DNA of 64,000 nt from CAWGGS01 sp963822095 (GTDB taxonomy: Bacteria; Desulfobacterota; Desulfobulbia; Desulfobulbales; Desulfocapsaceae), in assembly GCA_963822095.1 (NCBI GenBank), contig CAWGGS010000052.1, positions 1 to 64,000 of the forward strand, written 5' to 3'. Positions 24,574 to 33,231 of the stretch are shown here, piece by piece (the first letter of the stretch is position 1; each line of letters begins with the position of its first letter). The position numbers were made by a program, and so were the translations under genes. Below the pieces are notes generated by a model. It was given only the letters and a program-made list of their open reading frames with translations. It had not been told where the DNA came from and did not search any database.

Positions 24574-25701
24574 ATGGCATACCTGTATATCCATATCCCG
24601 TTTTGTCTTAGCAAATGTTCCTATTGCACGTTTAGCTCTTTTCCTGGGATGAATCATATCTTTACCAGATATGTAAAGGCGGTTGGAGAAGAATTGAAAA
24701 GAATTACAACTGAGAAGGAACCGGATCGATTGAAGTCCATATTTTTCGGAGGCGGTACACCTTCCCTGCTTTCTCTGGAAAACATTGCCGATTTGCTCAA
24801 GGTTTGCCGTGAATGTTTTGATTTAAGCGATGATGTTGAAATTTCCATGGAGGTAAACCCTAAAGGTCTAAGTTTAGTAAAGGTTCTTTCACTTAAAAAG
24901 CTCGGGATAAACAGGATATCGATAGGTGTGCAATCGTTTGTGGACACCGAATTGCATATGTTGGGCAGGCTTCATACGGCGCAGGAGGCATGGGAGACTG
25001 TTGAATGGGCAAAAACATCTGGATTTAAAAACATAAATATTGATTTAATCTCGGGTCTTCCGGAGCAGACCTTGGATCTTTGGCGCTGGAATCTTCAAAC
25101 TGCAATTGATCTGTCACCGCAACATCTCGCTTTATATCAGCTCTCGGTGGAAGAAGGGACAGTCATGCATCACCGCATTGCACAGGGCAATTTGAAACTT
25201 CCACAGGATGAGGAGATACTCGAGATGGACGATCTTTCGGATCTCCTGTGTTCAACCAACAACATTAACCACTATGAAATTTCAAATTATGCAAAGCCTG
25301 GCTTTCGTTGTCGACATAATATCAATTATTGGAAAAACGGTGAATATTATGGCGTAGGGGCTGGTGCGGTGATGTATCTGGAAGGGGAAAGGATGAAAAA
25401 TATTTACGATCCTGAAAGATACTGCTCTCTTATTGATGACGGGAAAACAGCCGTGTTTGAGAGGGAAAAGCTCGACAGTGAAGCATCCTTTAGGGAAACT
25501 GTGGTCATGGGATTGAGGTTAGTGGAAGGGGTTTCCCGTGAAGTGCTTTTTGAACGATACGGAATTGATCTATTGAAATATTATGGAAAGACCTTGGAGG
25601 ATCTTCTGGCAGGCTCTCTATTGGAGATATCTGACTCATCCTTGAGATTGACCCTTCGGGGCAGAGCTGTAGCAAACAGCGTTATGTCGAATCTGGTATA
25701 G
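24574..25701 (+). CDS. hemW: Radical SAM heme chaperone HemW
   Basis: A 375-residue radical SAM protein of the HemN-like family. The cluster motif CxxxCxxC is Cys11, Cys15 and Cys18 (PFCLSKCSYC), followed by FFGGGTPSLL, MEVNPKGL, RISIGVQSF and NIDLISGLPEQT. HemN proper has an additional cysteine after the motif (CxxxCxxCxC) that is absent here, so heme trafficking (HemW) fits better than coproporphyrinogen oxidation. The gene starts 3 bp after radC and is convergent with the CYTH gene, only 7 bp apart. Confidence 0.92.
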   Translation: MAYLYIHIPFCLSKCSYCTFSSFPGMNHIFTRYVKAVGEELKRITTEKEPDRLKSIFFGGGTPSLLSLENIADLLKVCRECFDLSDDVEISMEVNPKGLSLVKVLSLKKLGINRISIGVQSFVDTELHMLGRLHTAQEAWETVEWAKTSGFKNINIDLISGLPEQTLDLWRWNLQTAIDLSPQHLALYQLSVEEGTVMHHRIAQGNLKLPQDEEILEMDDLSDLLCSTNNINHYEISNYAKPGFRCRHNINYWKNGEYYGVGAGAVMYLEGERMKNIYDPERYCSLIDDGKTAVFEREKLDSEASFRETVVMGLRLVEGVSREVLFERYGIDLLKYYGKTLEDLLAGSLLEISDSSLRLTLRGRAVANSVMSNLV

Positions 25702-25708
25702 TTCTAGG

Positions 25709-26191
25709 TTATTCATTAATTTGTGTTCCCCAGTTCTTATAGGGATTTTGGGCTAGGGAGGAATTATAATATCGTGGATCACCTGTTACTTCGGTTCCAA
25801 GCCAGTTCGGTTTTTCAAAGACCTGGGTTTCTGAACGCAGCTCAATCTCGGCGATAAGAAGCCCTTTGTTTTCACCTAAAAATTCGTCGATCTCCCATAT
25901 GAATCCCTGAAATTTTATTTGATAACGAATTTTTTCAAGAATTGGCTGTTCACAGAAATTCTTAAGTAAAAAATTGGCATCTTCAAGTGGGATGGGGTAT
26001 TCAAACTCAGGACGGGAAAGCCCGTTCCCTTTTCCTTTGATGGTCAGAAATCCGGAATCCTGCACGGTTCTTATCCGAACAGTGCGTTGGGGAGCGCTGA
26101 GGATATACCCCTGCCGAAAAGCTACACCGTGAGCATTATGTCGCCATTGATTGTTACGCAATAAGAATTTTCTTTCAATCTCGTAGTGCAT
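25709..26191 (-). CDS. CYTH domain triphosphate tunnel protein
   Basis: A 160-residue single-domain CYTH protein. The defining EIERKFL motif is at residues 4-10, and the alternating charged strands of the triphosphate tunnel follow (TVRIRTVQDSGFLTIKGK, then FEYPIPLEDA, KIRYQI, WEIDEF and AEIELRSE). Family members hydrolyse inorganic triphosphate or thiamine triphosphate, or act as class IV adenylate cyclases. The short single-domain form fits a triphosphatase better, but the substrate cannot be read from sequence. Confidence 0.85.
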   Translation of the reverse strand: MHYEIERKFLLRNNQWRHNAHGVAFRQGYILSAPQRTVRIRTVQDSGFLTIKGKGNGLSRPEFEYPIPLEDANFLLKNFCEQPILEKIRYQIKFQGFIWEIDEFLGENKGLLIAEIELRSETQVFEKPNWLGTEVTGDPRYYNSSLAQNPYKNWGTQINE

Positions 26192-26223
26192 TGGATGACA
26201 TTTGTTAGACGAGGTTCTGTTTT

Positions 26224-27015
26224 TTATCCTGATATTTCAGCGCGTTCCAAAGAGGAAAAATTCAAAGTGAAATGAACAGTCAAGACGGGAAAAATCAAGG
26301 CCATCAAGAAAATATTGAAAACCGGAATGAGGCTTATAAGAGCAGGGAGAACCCCGAGACGAAACGATATCCAAGGATGTTTTTTAAGCCAGAAAACCTT
26401 TTTTCCAAGGGACCACTGCCGTCTTGATGTCGGATAGTCGATAAACATAAGACAGGAATAATAACAGTAGAGCAAAAAGACTAAAAGTTGACCGAGAACC
26501 GGAATAAAGTTGATGAAGATCGCGCAAACAGTCACCCCCAGTCCAAAGAGGCCTATTTTACATCCTTCGATGAGGTCGAAGATCAGGCTGCCAAGTGAAA
26601 GTTCGCTCCCCTTTTGATCAAAATCAGATCCAAGATGGATTTTTTCAACCATGGAACTGAGAAATGCATACCCGGGAGAGGTCAGGCAGTATGCTATTAA
26701 AAAAGCAATGTAAAATGCGATGATATCGGAGATGATGGTAAATACGAATTTGAAAAGAATCCACAATTGTTTTTTTAACCATCCTAATATGGTATCGGTC
26801 ACCGGCGGGGTAGGAAAATGGCTTCCGATGTAATGGTCGACAAAATGAATCGACATTTGATAAAACAACCACGTTACGGCCATGGTCAGTATAAACAGAA
26901 TAAGGCTGACCAATAAGATACGAAAATTGGACAGTAGAAAAGAGGTAGATCGAGGAAGCGGTATCCATTGAAAAGATCTCTGTGAGAGCGTTGAGCTTGT
27001 TGTTAAATCATCCAT
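26224..27015 (-). CDS. EI24/CysZ-like integral membrane protein
   Basis: A 263-residue membrane protein with several hydrophobic segments, roughly at residues 27-53, 85-112, 160-190 and 215-250. The layout, the YCLTSPGYAFLSSMVEKI segment and the CxxxFINFIPVLGQLLVFLLY motif match the EI24 family, whose E. coli member CysZ aids sulfate uptake. Sulfate transport is therefore conceivable in a sulfate reducer, but the family is broad and no sulfur-assimilation gene is adjacent. It is followed leftward by the CYTH gene after 32 bp. Confidence 0.75.
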   Translation of the reverse strand: MDDLTTSSTLSQRSFQWIPLPRSTSFLLSNFRILLVSLILFILTMAVTWLFYQMSIHFVDHYIGSHFPTPPVTDTILGWLKKQLWILFKFVFTIISDIIAFYIAFLIAYCLTSPGYAFLSSMVEKIHLGSDFDQKGSELSLGSLIFDLIEGCKIGLFGLGVTVCAIFINFIPVLGQLLVFLLYCYYSCLMFIDYPTSRRQWSLGKKVFWLKKHPWISFRLGVLPALISLIPVFNIFLMALIFPVLTVHFTLNFSSLERAEISG

Positions 27016-27153
27016 GGTTTCAATAAAACTGATTTTGTGAGAAGGAATAGATTGTTTTGTCTCAATACGGAATTGAGTACCTCTTAATAATAGGAAGTAT
27101 GAGAGATTCGTAAAGTCTTACTGGTAATTTTTTATCTGATTCTCCCCCATGTT

Positions 27154-27200
27154 CAGCTTACACCCTTTCGTTTCGCTAGGCCAGCCTTAGGGGAGTCAGA
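27154..27200 (+). repeat. Stem-loop repeat element, copy B (upstream of radA)
   Basis: Related to copy A at 22292: CAGCTTACACCCT, CGTTTCG, TAGGC and GGGG appear in the same order. Here an outer stem is possible between CTCCCC (27142-27147) and GGGGAG (27190-27195), while the inner hairpin is imperfect (CCT..CG with CG..AGG). It lies about 50 bp before the radA start, in the 238-bp gap between the EI24 gene and radA. Confidence 0.5.
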
Positions 27201-27253
27201 AGTTTTTATATTTTTGGAAAATCTTGTCTTTAAAAATGGCAAATTCGTCGATT

Positions 27254-28630
27254 ATGAAAAAGAAATTTACAATTTTTTCTTGCAGTAGCTGTGGATACCA
27301 AAGCTTAAAATGGCTCGGGCGATGCCCGGAGTGTCAGGAGTGGGAAAGTTTTATTGAGGAGGTAAGAGAGCCCGTTTCGAAAAGTGATATCCAACATGCC
27401 TCTCGTCCAGCCAAGCTCGTTCAGGAACCTGATAGTGATGTGGAACGGATTGTAACATCGATTGGTGAGTTTGACCGTGTACTCGGGGGGGGGATTGTTC
27501 CGGGATCCGTGATACTTATAGGAGGAGACCCAGGTATCGGGAAGTCGACCATCCTCTTACAGATACTTGCTTCCGTGGCCCAAGGAGGCAATGATGTTCT
27601 TTATGTATCGGGGGAAGAATCCTCACGTCAGATTAAGTTGCGGGCCAGGCGTCTTGGCGCTTTGCATCAGAATGAATTCATATTGACCTCCGGAAATATA
27701 GATCAGATTGTTCCCATGGCAGAGGAGCTGAGACCGGCTTTAATGGCAGTGGATTCTATTCAGACCCTTTCCTGCGATGACATCTCGTCCGCTCCCGGTT
27801 CTGTTAGCCAGGTCAGGGAATCGGCATTTCGTCTTCTAAAAATGGCCAAGGGAAATAACATACCTGTAATACTGGTCGGTCATGTCACGAAAGACGGAGC
27901 ATTGGCAGGTCCAAGAACCTTGGAACACATGGTGGATACGGTGTTGTACTTTGAAGGAGATAGCAGTCACGCCTTTAGAATCTTGAGAACCGTCAAAAAT
28001 CGGTTCGGTTCAACCAACGAACTAGGCGTTTTCGAGATGAAGGAGGAGGGGCTTATCGAGGTGTCCAACCCTTCGGAGATTTTCCTGGCAGAGAGGCCCC
28101 TTGACGTTTCAGGATCGGTTGTTTTTCCTAGCATCGAGGGAACACGACCGATACTTGTTGAAATTCAGGCCCTGGTCAGCCCTACCAATCTCGGTACGGC
28201 CAGGAGGACCGCTATCGGGGCAGATCCTCAACGACTGGCTCTGCTCTGCGCCGTACTTGAAAAGAAAGCTGGCCTTGATCTCTATGGTCATGATATATTT
28301 CTAAACATTGCCGGGGGAATTCGAATTGATGAACCTGCTCTGGATTTAGGGGTTGTTTGTGCGCTGACCTCAAGTCTTATGGATATTCCGATTCCTTCTA
28401 CAACCGTTGTCTGCGGTGAGGTCGGTCTTGCTGGTGAGGTCCGGGCGATAGGTCAGATGGACATGCGGGTGACAGAGGCTCAACGCCTTGGGTTTACAAG
28501 TTTTATCATGCCCAAAGGAAATGCGGACAGGGCAGGGTGGCGTTCCGATGTCAAAATTATAGGGGTAACAACAATTGGGGAGGTTTTAACCTGTCTCTTT
28601 AATGACGGTAATCGATCGAGAAAGTATTGA
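27254..28630 (+). CDS. radA: DNA repair protein RadA (Sms)
   Basis: RecA-like helicase that processes recombination intermediates. From ATG at 27254 it is 458 residues: a zinc finger with Cys10, Cys13, Cys24 and Cys27 (SCSSCG...RCPECQ), a RecA-like ATPase with Walker A GGDPGIGKST, the family motif KNRFG, and a C-terminal Lon-protease-like domain that lacks proteolytic activity in known homologues. Upstream in-frame starts exist at 27236 (ATG) and 27224 (TTG); none has a good Shine-Dalgarno site, and 27254 best matches family N-termini. Start confidence is therefore lower than product confidence. Confidence 0.93.
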   Translation: MKKKFTIFSCSSCGYQSLKWLGRCPECQEWESFIEEVREPVSKSDIQHASRPAKLVQEPDSDVERIVTSIGEFDRVLGGGIVPGSVILIGGDPGIGKSTILLQILASVAQGGNDVLYVSGEESSRQIKLRARRLGALHQNEFILTSGNIDQIVPMAEELRPALMAVDSIQTLSCDDISSAPGSVSQVRESAFRLLKMAKGNNIPVILVGHVTKDGALAGPRTLEHMVDTVLYFEGDSSHAFRILRTVKNRFGSTNELGVFEMKEEGLIEVSNPSEIFLAERPLDVSGSVVFPSIEGTRPILVEIQALVSPTNLGTARRTAIGADPQRLALLCAVLEKKAGLDLYGHDIFLNIAGGIRIDEPALDLGVVCALTSSLMDIPIPSTTVVCGEVGLAGEVRAIGQMDMRVTEAQRLGFTSFIMPKGNADRAGWRSDVKIIGVTTIGEVLTCLFNDGNRSRKY

Positions 28631-28651
28631 AAACAATCTTTGGGAGGGGAC

Positions 28652-29245
28652 ATGGATTTTAAAAGACATTTTGAGATAGGATGGCAAAACACGCTGAAAT
28701 TTATCGGACCGGTGATTCTTCTGACATTTGTCCAGATATTTGTGACGATAATAACCTTGGGAATTTTAGGACCGGTGACAACGGCCGGCTTCATGAAATC
28801 ATTGCTTTTGGCGGCGAAAGAAGGACGAACGCCCGACGTTAAGGATCTGTTTTCCGAAATGTCGCTCTTTCTCCCACTGTTGGGGATTTCCTTTGTTCTG
28901 TTTGTTGTAATATTTATCGGATTCGCACTTCTGGTTATACCGGGATTAATTATGGTCTTTGCCGCGGTATTTGCGTGTTTGTATGTGATTCCTTTGATGG
29001 TGGATAAACGGCTTGGACTTATTGATGCTGTGAAGAATTCATGGGATCTGGCGACAAGGAAGCCCTTGGCCGACCAGGCGATTGTCACGATTATCTATAT
29101 CGCCATAATCTCCATTGGGGGATCAATACCTTTTGCTATTTTATTAGCCCAACCACTGGCTATTTTTATCGTGCTTTCAGTATATGAAGAGCGTGTGGGA
29201 AGCTTACCGGAAAGTCAGCCGTCTCAACCACCTCCGATCCATTGA
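28652..29245 (+). CDS. Uncharacterised multi-pass membrane protein
   Basis: A 197-residue hydrophobic protein beginning MDFKRHFEIGWQNT. Hydrophobic segments at about residues 18-38, 68-115 and 145-178 suggest five or six membrane passes; the C-terminus is proline-rich (SQPSQPPP). The pattern PGLIMVFAAVFACLYVIPLMVDKRLG followed by DAVKNSW resembles DUF975-like or glycerophosphodiester-phosphodiesterase membrane domains of unknown function. ATG at 28652 has GGAGGGGAC just upstream and is preferred over a TTG at 28640. It follows radA by 21 bp. Confidence 0.75.
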   Translation: MDFKRHFEIGWQNTLKFIGPVILLTFVQIFVTIITLGILGPVTTAGFMKSLLLAAKEGRTPDVKDLFSEMSLFLPLLGISFVLFVVIFIGFALLVIPGLIMVFAAVFACLYVIPLMVDKRLGLIDAVKNSWDLATRKPLADQAIVTIIYIAIISIGGSIPFAILLAQPLAIFIVLSVYEERVGSLPESQPSQPPPIH

Positions 29246-29327
29246 TGATCTATGGGGTGATTATACTTGGTTTGGTCACACCGCAGTGTGATATTTCGAT
29301 ATAAATATGAATTAAGAGGAGTGAAAA

Positions 29328-29444
29328 ATGAATGAACACGGAAACGATCATGGCCATGATGAAGACCCCTTTGTTTGCATAAAGGTTGGTGGATTCTTTA
29401 TAGCAGTGCTGGCGATGATAATTTTAGTAGGTATTTTGCAATAA
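29328..29444 (+). CDS. Small His-rich single-pass membrane peptide
   Basis: A 38-residue reading frame preceded by AGAGGAG at good spacing. The N-terminus is rich in His and acidic residues (HGNDHGHDEDP), then a hydrophobic stretch of about 17 residues (VGGFFIAVLAMIILVGIL) ends at the stop. The strong ribosome-binding site and clear composition support a real small membrane protein. It lies between a membrane protein gene and the acyl-CoA carboxylase genes. Metal binding by the His/Asp segment is plausible but unproven. Confidence 0.65.
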   Translation: MNEHGNDHGHDEDPFVCIKVGGFFIAVLAMIILVGILQ

Positions 29445-29545
29445 AGCGAATCTCTAAGAAGGTAGTCGGGTAGAAACTATATCATAGAGTCAATGTTGGA
29501 TTTCCCCTAATTGCCAAGGTTTCCAGGGGGACAAGGGAGATGTTC

Positions 29546-31096
29546 ATGGTTGAAATCATGCACAGTAATATTCTGGAACTCTTTGAGTTGCGCGAAGAAG
29601 CACATTTGGGAGGAGGTAAAAAGCGCATTGAGGTTCAGCATAAGAATGGAAAGTTAACAGCAAGAGAACGGATAGATCTTCTGCTGGATGAAGATTCTTT
29701 TGAAGAGATAGATATCCTCAAGGTTGGCAGGAGTGGAGCTGGAGGTGGAGACGAGTATCCGGGCGATGGTGTTATTACCGGGCACGGCACAATCAGTGGA
29801 AGGGAGATTTTTGTCTTCAGCCAGGATTTCACCGTAACCGGAGGTTCCCTTGGTGAAGGTCACTCACAGAAGATATGCAAGATTATGGACCTGGCTGCGA
29901 GAGTCGGTTCACCCATAATCGGACTCAATGATTCCGGGGGGGCTCGGATTCAGGAGGGAGTCGACGCCTTGGCCGCCTATGGTGAGATCTTTCATCGCAA
30001 TGTCAATGCCAGTGGTGTTATACCGCAGATATCCTGTATCATGGGGCCCTGTGCGGGTGGGGCGGTGTATAGTCCGTCGATGACCGACTTTGTCTTCATG
30101 GTTCAACAGACATCCTATATGTTTGTGACCGGGCCTAATGTCGTAAAGACGGTAATCCACAAGGATATCACCTCCGAGGACTTGGGGGGAGCACTGGTGC
30201 ATTCCCGGAAGAGCGGAGTTGCACAGTTTGTTTACCCCAATGACATTCTCTGCCTGAGGGCTGTGCGGCAGCTGATCAACTATTTACCTTCGAATAATCG
30301 TCAGAAAGCGCCGATCCTGGACCTGAATGATCCTCCCGATCGTATCGACCCGGCACTGGATTATCTCGTTCCGTCGAATCCCAACCAGAGTTATGACATG
30401 AACGTGCTGATATATAGCATTCTGGATGGGGCAGAGTTTCTTGAGGTGCAACCGCACTTTGCAGGAAATATTATTTGCGGCTTTGGGAGAATGGGGGGGC
30501 AGACCATCGGGCTGGTCGCCAATCAACCCGCAGTGTTGGCAGGAGCCCTGGACAACAACGCCTCGGTAAAGGGAGCCAGGTTTGTTCGCTTTTGTGATTC
30601 ATTTAATATTCCTCTTATCTGTCTGGTGGATGTTCCTGGTTTTATGCCGGGTCCGGAACAGGAACATGGTGGAATTATCCGCCATGGGGCCAAGCTTCTT
30701 TATGCCTTTATCGAAGCGACAGTGCCTCGAATTACCGTGATCGTCCGCAAAGCATATGGTGGGGCCTATGTTGTAATGAATTCCAAACACATCCATTGTG
30801 ACATCAATTATGCCTGGCCGACAGCCGAGATTGCGGTGATGGGAGCAAGGGGCGCTACCGAAGTTATTTATCGGAAAGAGATCAAGACGACTGAAGACCG
30901 GGATGCCTTTGTGAATGAAAAAATGGAAAATTATCGGAAACATTACATGAATCCGTTTTTGGCGGCTAAACGTGGATATATCGATGATGTTATTTTTCCT
31001 CGCGACACACGGCATCGTCTCATCAGGACTCTGCAATTCCTGGAGAGCAAAAAGAGTAGTCGGCCAGATCGTAAACACGGTAATATTCCCCTTTGA
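29546..31096 (+). CDS. Acyl-CoA carboxylase carboxyltransferase (beta) subunit
   Basis: A 516-residue carboxyltransferase of the PccB/MmdA family, which transfers CO2 from carboxybiotin to propionyl-CoA or acetyl-CoA, or runs in reverse with methylmalonyl-CoA. Crotonase-fold motifs are intact: GGSLGEGHSQKI, LNDSGGARIQEGV, the oxyanion GPCAGGAVYSP in the N-half, and RKAYGGAYVVMNSK in the C-half. The substrate-selecting residue cannot be assigned with certainty. ATG at 29546 has AGGGAG 6 bp upstream; an ATG two codons earlier is too close to it. The downstream gene encodes the biotin carboxylase/carrier subunit, so the pair forms a two-subunit carboxylase. Confidence 0.9.
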   Translation: MVEIMHSNILELFELREEAHLGGGKKRIEVQHKNGKLTARERIDLLLDEDSFEEIDILKVGRSGAGGGDEYPGDGVITGHGTISGREIFVFSQDFTVTGGSLGEGHSQKICKIMDLAARVGSPIIGLNDSGGARIQEGVDALAAYGEIFHRNVNASGVIPQISCIMGPCAGGAVYSPSMTDFVFMVQQTSYMFVTGPNVVKTVIHKDITSEDLGGALVHSRKSGVAQFVYPNDILCLRAVRQLINYLPSNNRQKAPILDLNDPPDRIDPALDYLVPSNPNQSYDMNVLIYSILDGAEFLEVQPHFAGNIICGFGRMGGQTIGLVANQPAVLAGALDNNASVKGARFVRFCDSFNIPLICLVDVPGFMPGPEQEHGGIIRHGAKLLYAFIEATVPRITVIVRKAYGGAYVVMNSKHIHCDINYAWPTAEIAVMGARGATEVIYRKEIKTTEDRDAFVNEKMENYRKHYMNPFLAAKRGYIDDVIFPRDTRHRLIRTLQFLESKKSSRPDRKHGNIPL

Positions 31097-31107
31097 GGTT
31101 TTTGAAA

Positions 31108-33138
31108 ATGTTTGAAAAGATACTTGTCGCCAATCGTGGCGAGATCGCAGTACGGATACTTCGAACCTGCAAGAGGCTTGGTGTTAAAACAGTGGCGGTC
31201 TATTCGGAGCCGGATTTCAGAAGCCTGCATGTCATCAATGCAGATGAGGCTGTATTGCTTGGCGGTGCACGGCCGGTTGAGTCCTACCTGGATATGGACA
31301 AAGTTATCGAGGCAGCCCTTGGTACCGGCTGTGGGGCTATTCATCCAGGATATGGGTTCCTTTCGGAGAACGCCGTTTTTGCAAAAAAGGTTGCGGAGTC
31401 CGGTCTGACATTTATTGGGCCTGACTCTGCTGTAATTGCTGCCATGGGAGATAAAATCGCAGCTAAAAAAATAGCTATAGCCGCAGGCGTTCCGACAGTT
31501 CCCGGCCATATAGAACCAGTAGCCACTCTGGAAGAGGCCACTATTGCAGCTGAAGCGGTGGGGTACCCGGTTCTCTTAAAGCCTGCTGCCGGCGGTGGAG
31601 GCAAGGGGATGCGATCTGTGGACAAACCTGAGGAACTCGCCTCTGCTCTGAGAATGTGCCAGCAGGAAACAATCAAATCCTTCGGTGACGAGCGTATTTT
31701 TGTCGAGAGGTATATTAAACGACCGAGGCATATTGAGATTCAGGTCATGGCCGATCACCATGGAAATGTTATCCATCTCGGAGAGCGGGAATGTTCCATT
31801 CAACGGCGCTACCAAAAGATAATCGAAGAATCCCCCTCCTGTGCCTTGGATGGAGATCTCCGCGAAGAAATGGGAGAGGTGGCCTGTTCCCTGGCACGCG
31901 AGGCGGGATATACCAATGCCGGGACGGTGGAATTTATCATGGATGAGAATAGGGACTTCTATTTTCTTGAAATGAATACCCGTCTGCAGGTCGAACACCC
32001 GGTAACCGAGTTGGTTAACGGTGTTGATTTGGTGGAATTGCAATTGCGTGTGGCAGCTGGGGAGGCCTTGCCTGTCGGTCAGAAAGAAGTTGTTCTTTCC
32101 GGGTGGTCGATGGAGGTGAGGGTCTGTGCGGAAGACCCGAATCGTGGGTTTGTGCCCTCGGTGGGGTTGATCACCCGGTATGCAGCTCCTCGCGGAAATA
32201 AGGTGAGGGTCGATTCAGGAGTAGAAGCCGGAAGCTCGGTAAGTGTATTTTACGACCCTCTGTTGGCCAAAGTCGTAACCTGGGGAGAAAACAGAGAACA
32301 GGCCCGGCAAAGAATGGTGCAGGCATTGAATGGGTATCATATCGAAGGGGTGTTCACCAATGTGGACTTTGCCAATTTGATTCTCTGCCATCCGGTCTTT
32401 ATCCAGGGAGATATTTCGACGGATTTTATACCCACTTATCTTCTGGATGAGGACATAAAACAAGAGTCACCATCACACATCATGCATGCCATGGCGACCG
32501 CCACCACGTTGATATATCATTTACGGGAAAATCTGGTGCAGAGTTCTCTGCTACCGCTGAAATCAAGAGTCGGTCCGACTACTTTTCTGAAAAGCCATTA
32601 CCATTATATCGCCAAAAGTCAGGAGGATATTTTTGATATCCGGTTGGAAAAAGATGGATCTGATCTTCAGTGGCAGGTCTGTGTCGACGATGTTACCTAT
32701 CGCGTTGTTACCCCGCCGTTGGAATTTTACCGCCGCAGGTTAAAGTTATCAATCAACGGTGAGGACCATCATTTTCGGTTGAAATATCTGGGTAATTTCT
32801 TCGAGGCTGCTTTTTGCGGTGAGACCCGTACCTTTGAAATCTACAACCCCAGGGAATGGAAGTTGGCGAGATTCATGCCTGTTTTGTCCAGCCGAGAGGC
32901 GGAGAATGTCTTGGAGTGCCCGATGCCGGGATTGGTTGTCGATGTCAAAGTCAGTGAGGGAGAGAGGGTGTTTCGTGGTCAGGAACTGGTTATTCTGGAG
33001 TCCATGAAAATGGAAAGCGCTGTTTCGTCACCTGGGGACGGCTTAATTGAAGAGGTCATGGTAACGAGTGGAGATGCCGTTGAATCTGGTATGGTACTCA
33101 TCCGTTTCAAAAAAAATCCTGAGACTGATAGTCTTTGA
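31108..33138 (+). CDS. Acyl-CoA carboxylase alpha subunit (biotin carboxylase plus biotin carrier)
   Basis: A 676-residue fusion typical of PccA/MccA. The biotin carboxylase domain spans about residues 1-450 (FEKILVANRGEIA, HPGYGFLSEN, KPAAGGGGKGM, EMNTRLQVEHPVTE). A linker region of about 120 residues leads to a C-terminal biotinyl domain with the modification site ESMKME, Lys at about 634. ATG at 31108 has GAGG 9 bp upstream at the end of the preceding gene; the frame is open slightly further with TTG. It acts with the beta subunit at 29546, probably in propionyl-CoA or acetyl-CoA carboxylation; methylmalonyl-CoA mutase genes are not in the window. Confidence 0.92.
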   Translation: MFEKILVANRGEIAVRILRTCKRLGVKTVAVYSEPDFRSLHVINADEAVLLGGARPVESYLDMDKVIEAALGTGCGAIHPGYGFLSENAVFAKKVAESGLTFIGPDSAVIAAMGDKIAAKKIAIAAGVPTVPGHIEPVATLEEATIAAEAVGYPVLLKPAAGGGGKGMRSVDKPEELASALRMCQQETIKSFGDERIFVERYIKRPRHIEIQVMADHHGNVIHLGERECSIQRRYQKIIEESPSCALDGDLREEMGEVACSLAREAGYTNAGTVEFIMDENRDFYFLEMNTRLQVEHPVTELVNGVDLVELQLRVAAGEALPVGQKEVVLSGWSMEVRVCAEDPNRGFVPSVGLITRYAAPRGNKVRVDSGVEAGSSVSVFYDPLLAKVVTWGENREQARQRMVQALNGYHIEGVFTNVDFANLILCHPVFIQGDISTDFIPTYLLDEDIKQESPSHIMHAMATATTLIYHLRENLVQSSLLPLKSRVGPTTFLKSHYHYIAKSQEDIFDIRLEKDGSDLQWQVCVDDVTYRVVTPPLEFYRRRLKLSINGEDHHFRLKYLGNFFEAAFCGETRTFEIYNPREWKLARFMPVLSSREAENVLECPMPGLVVDVKVSEGERVFRGQELVILESMKMESAVSSPGDGLIEEVMVTSGDAVESGMVLIRFKKNPETDSL

Positions 33139-33231
33139 CAAGAGAGCTATGGGTAGCATAAAATCTTTTTGAGATCATTTTCTTACAGAAAATCCATTAT
33201 CGGTTTCTCTTGGCTTTTGAGAACTATCTAA

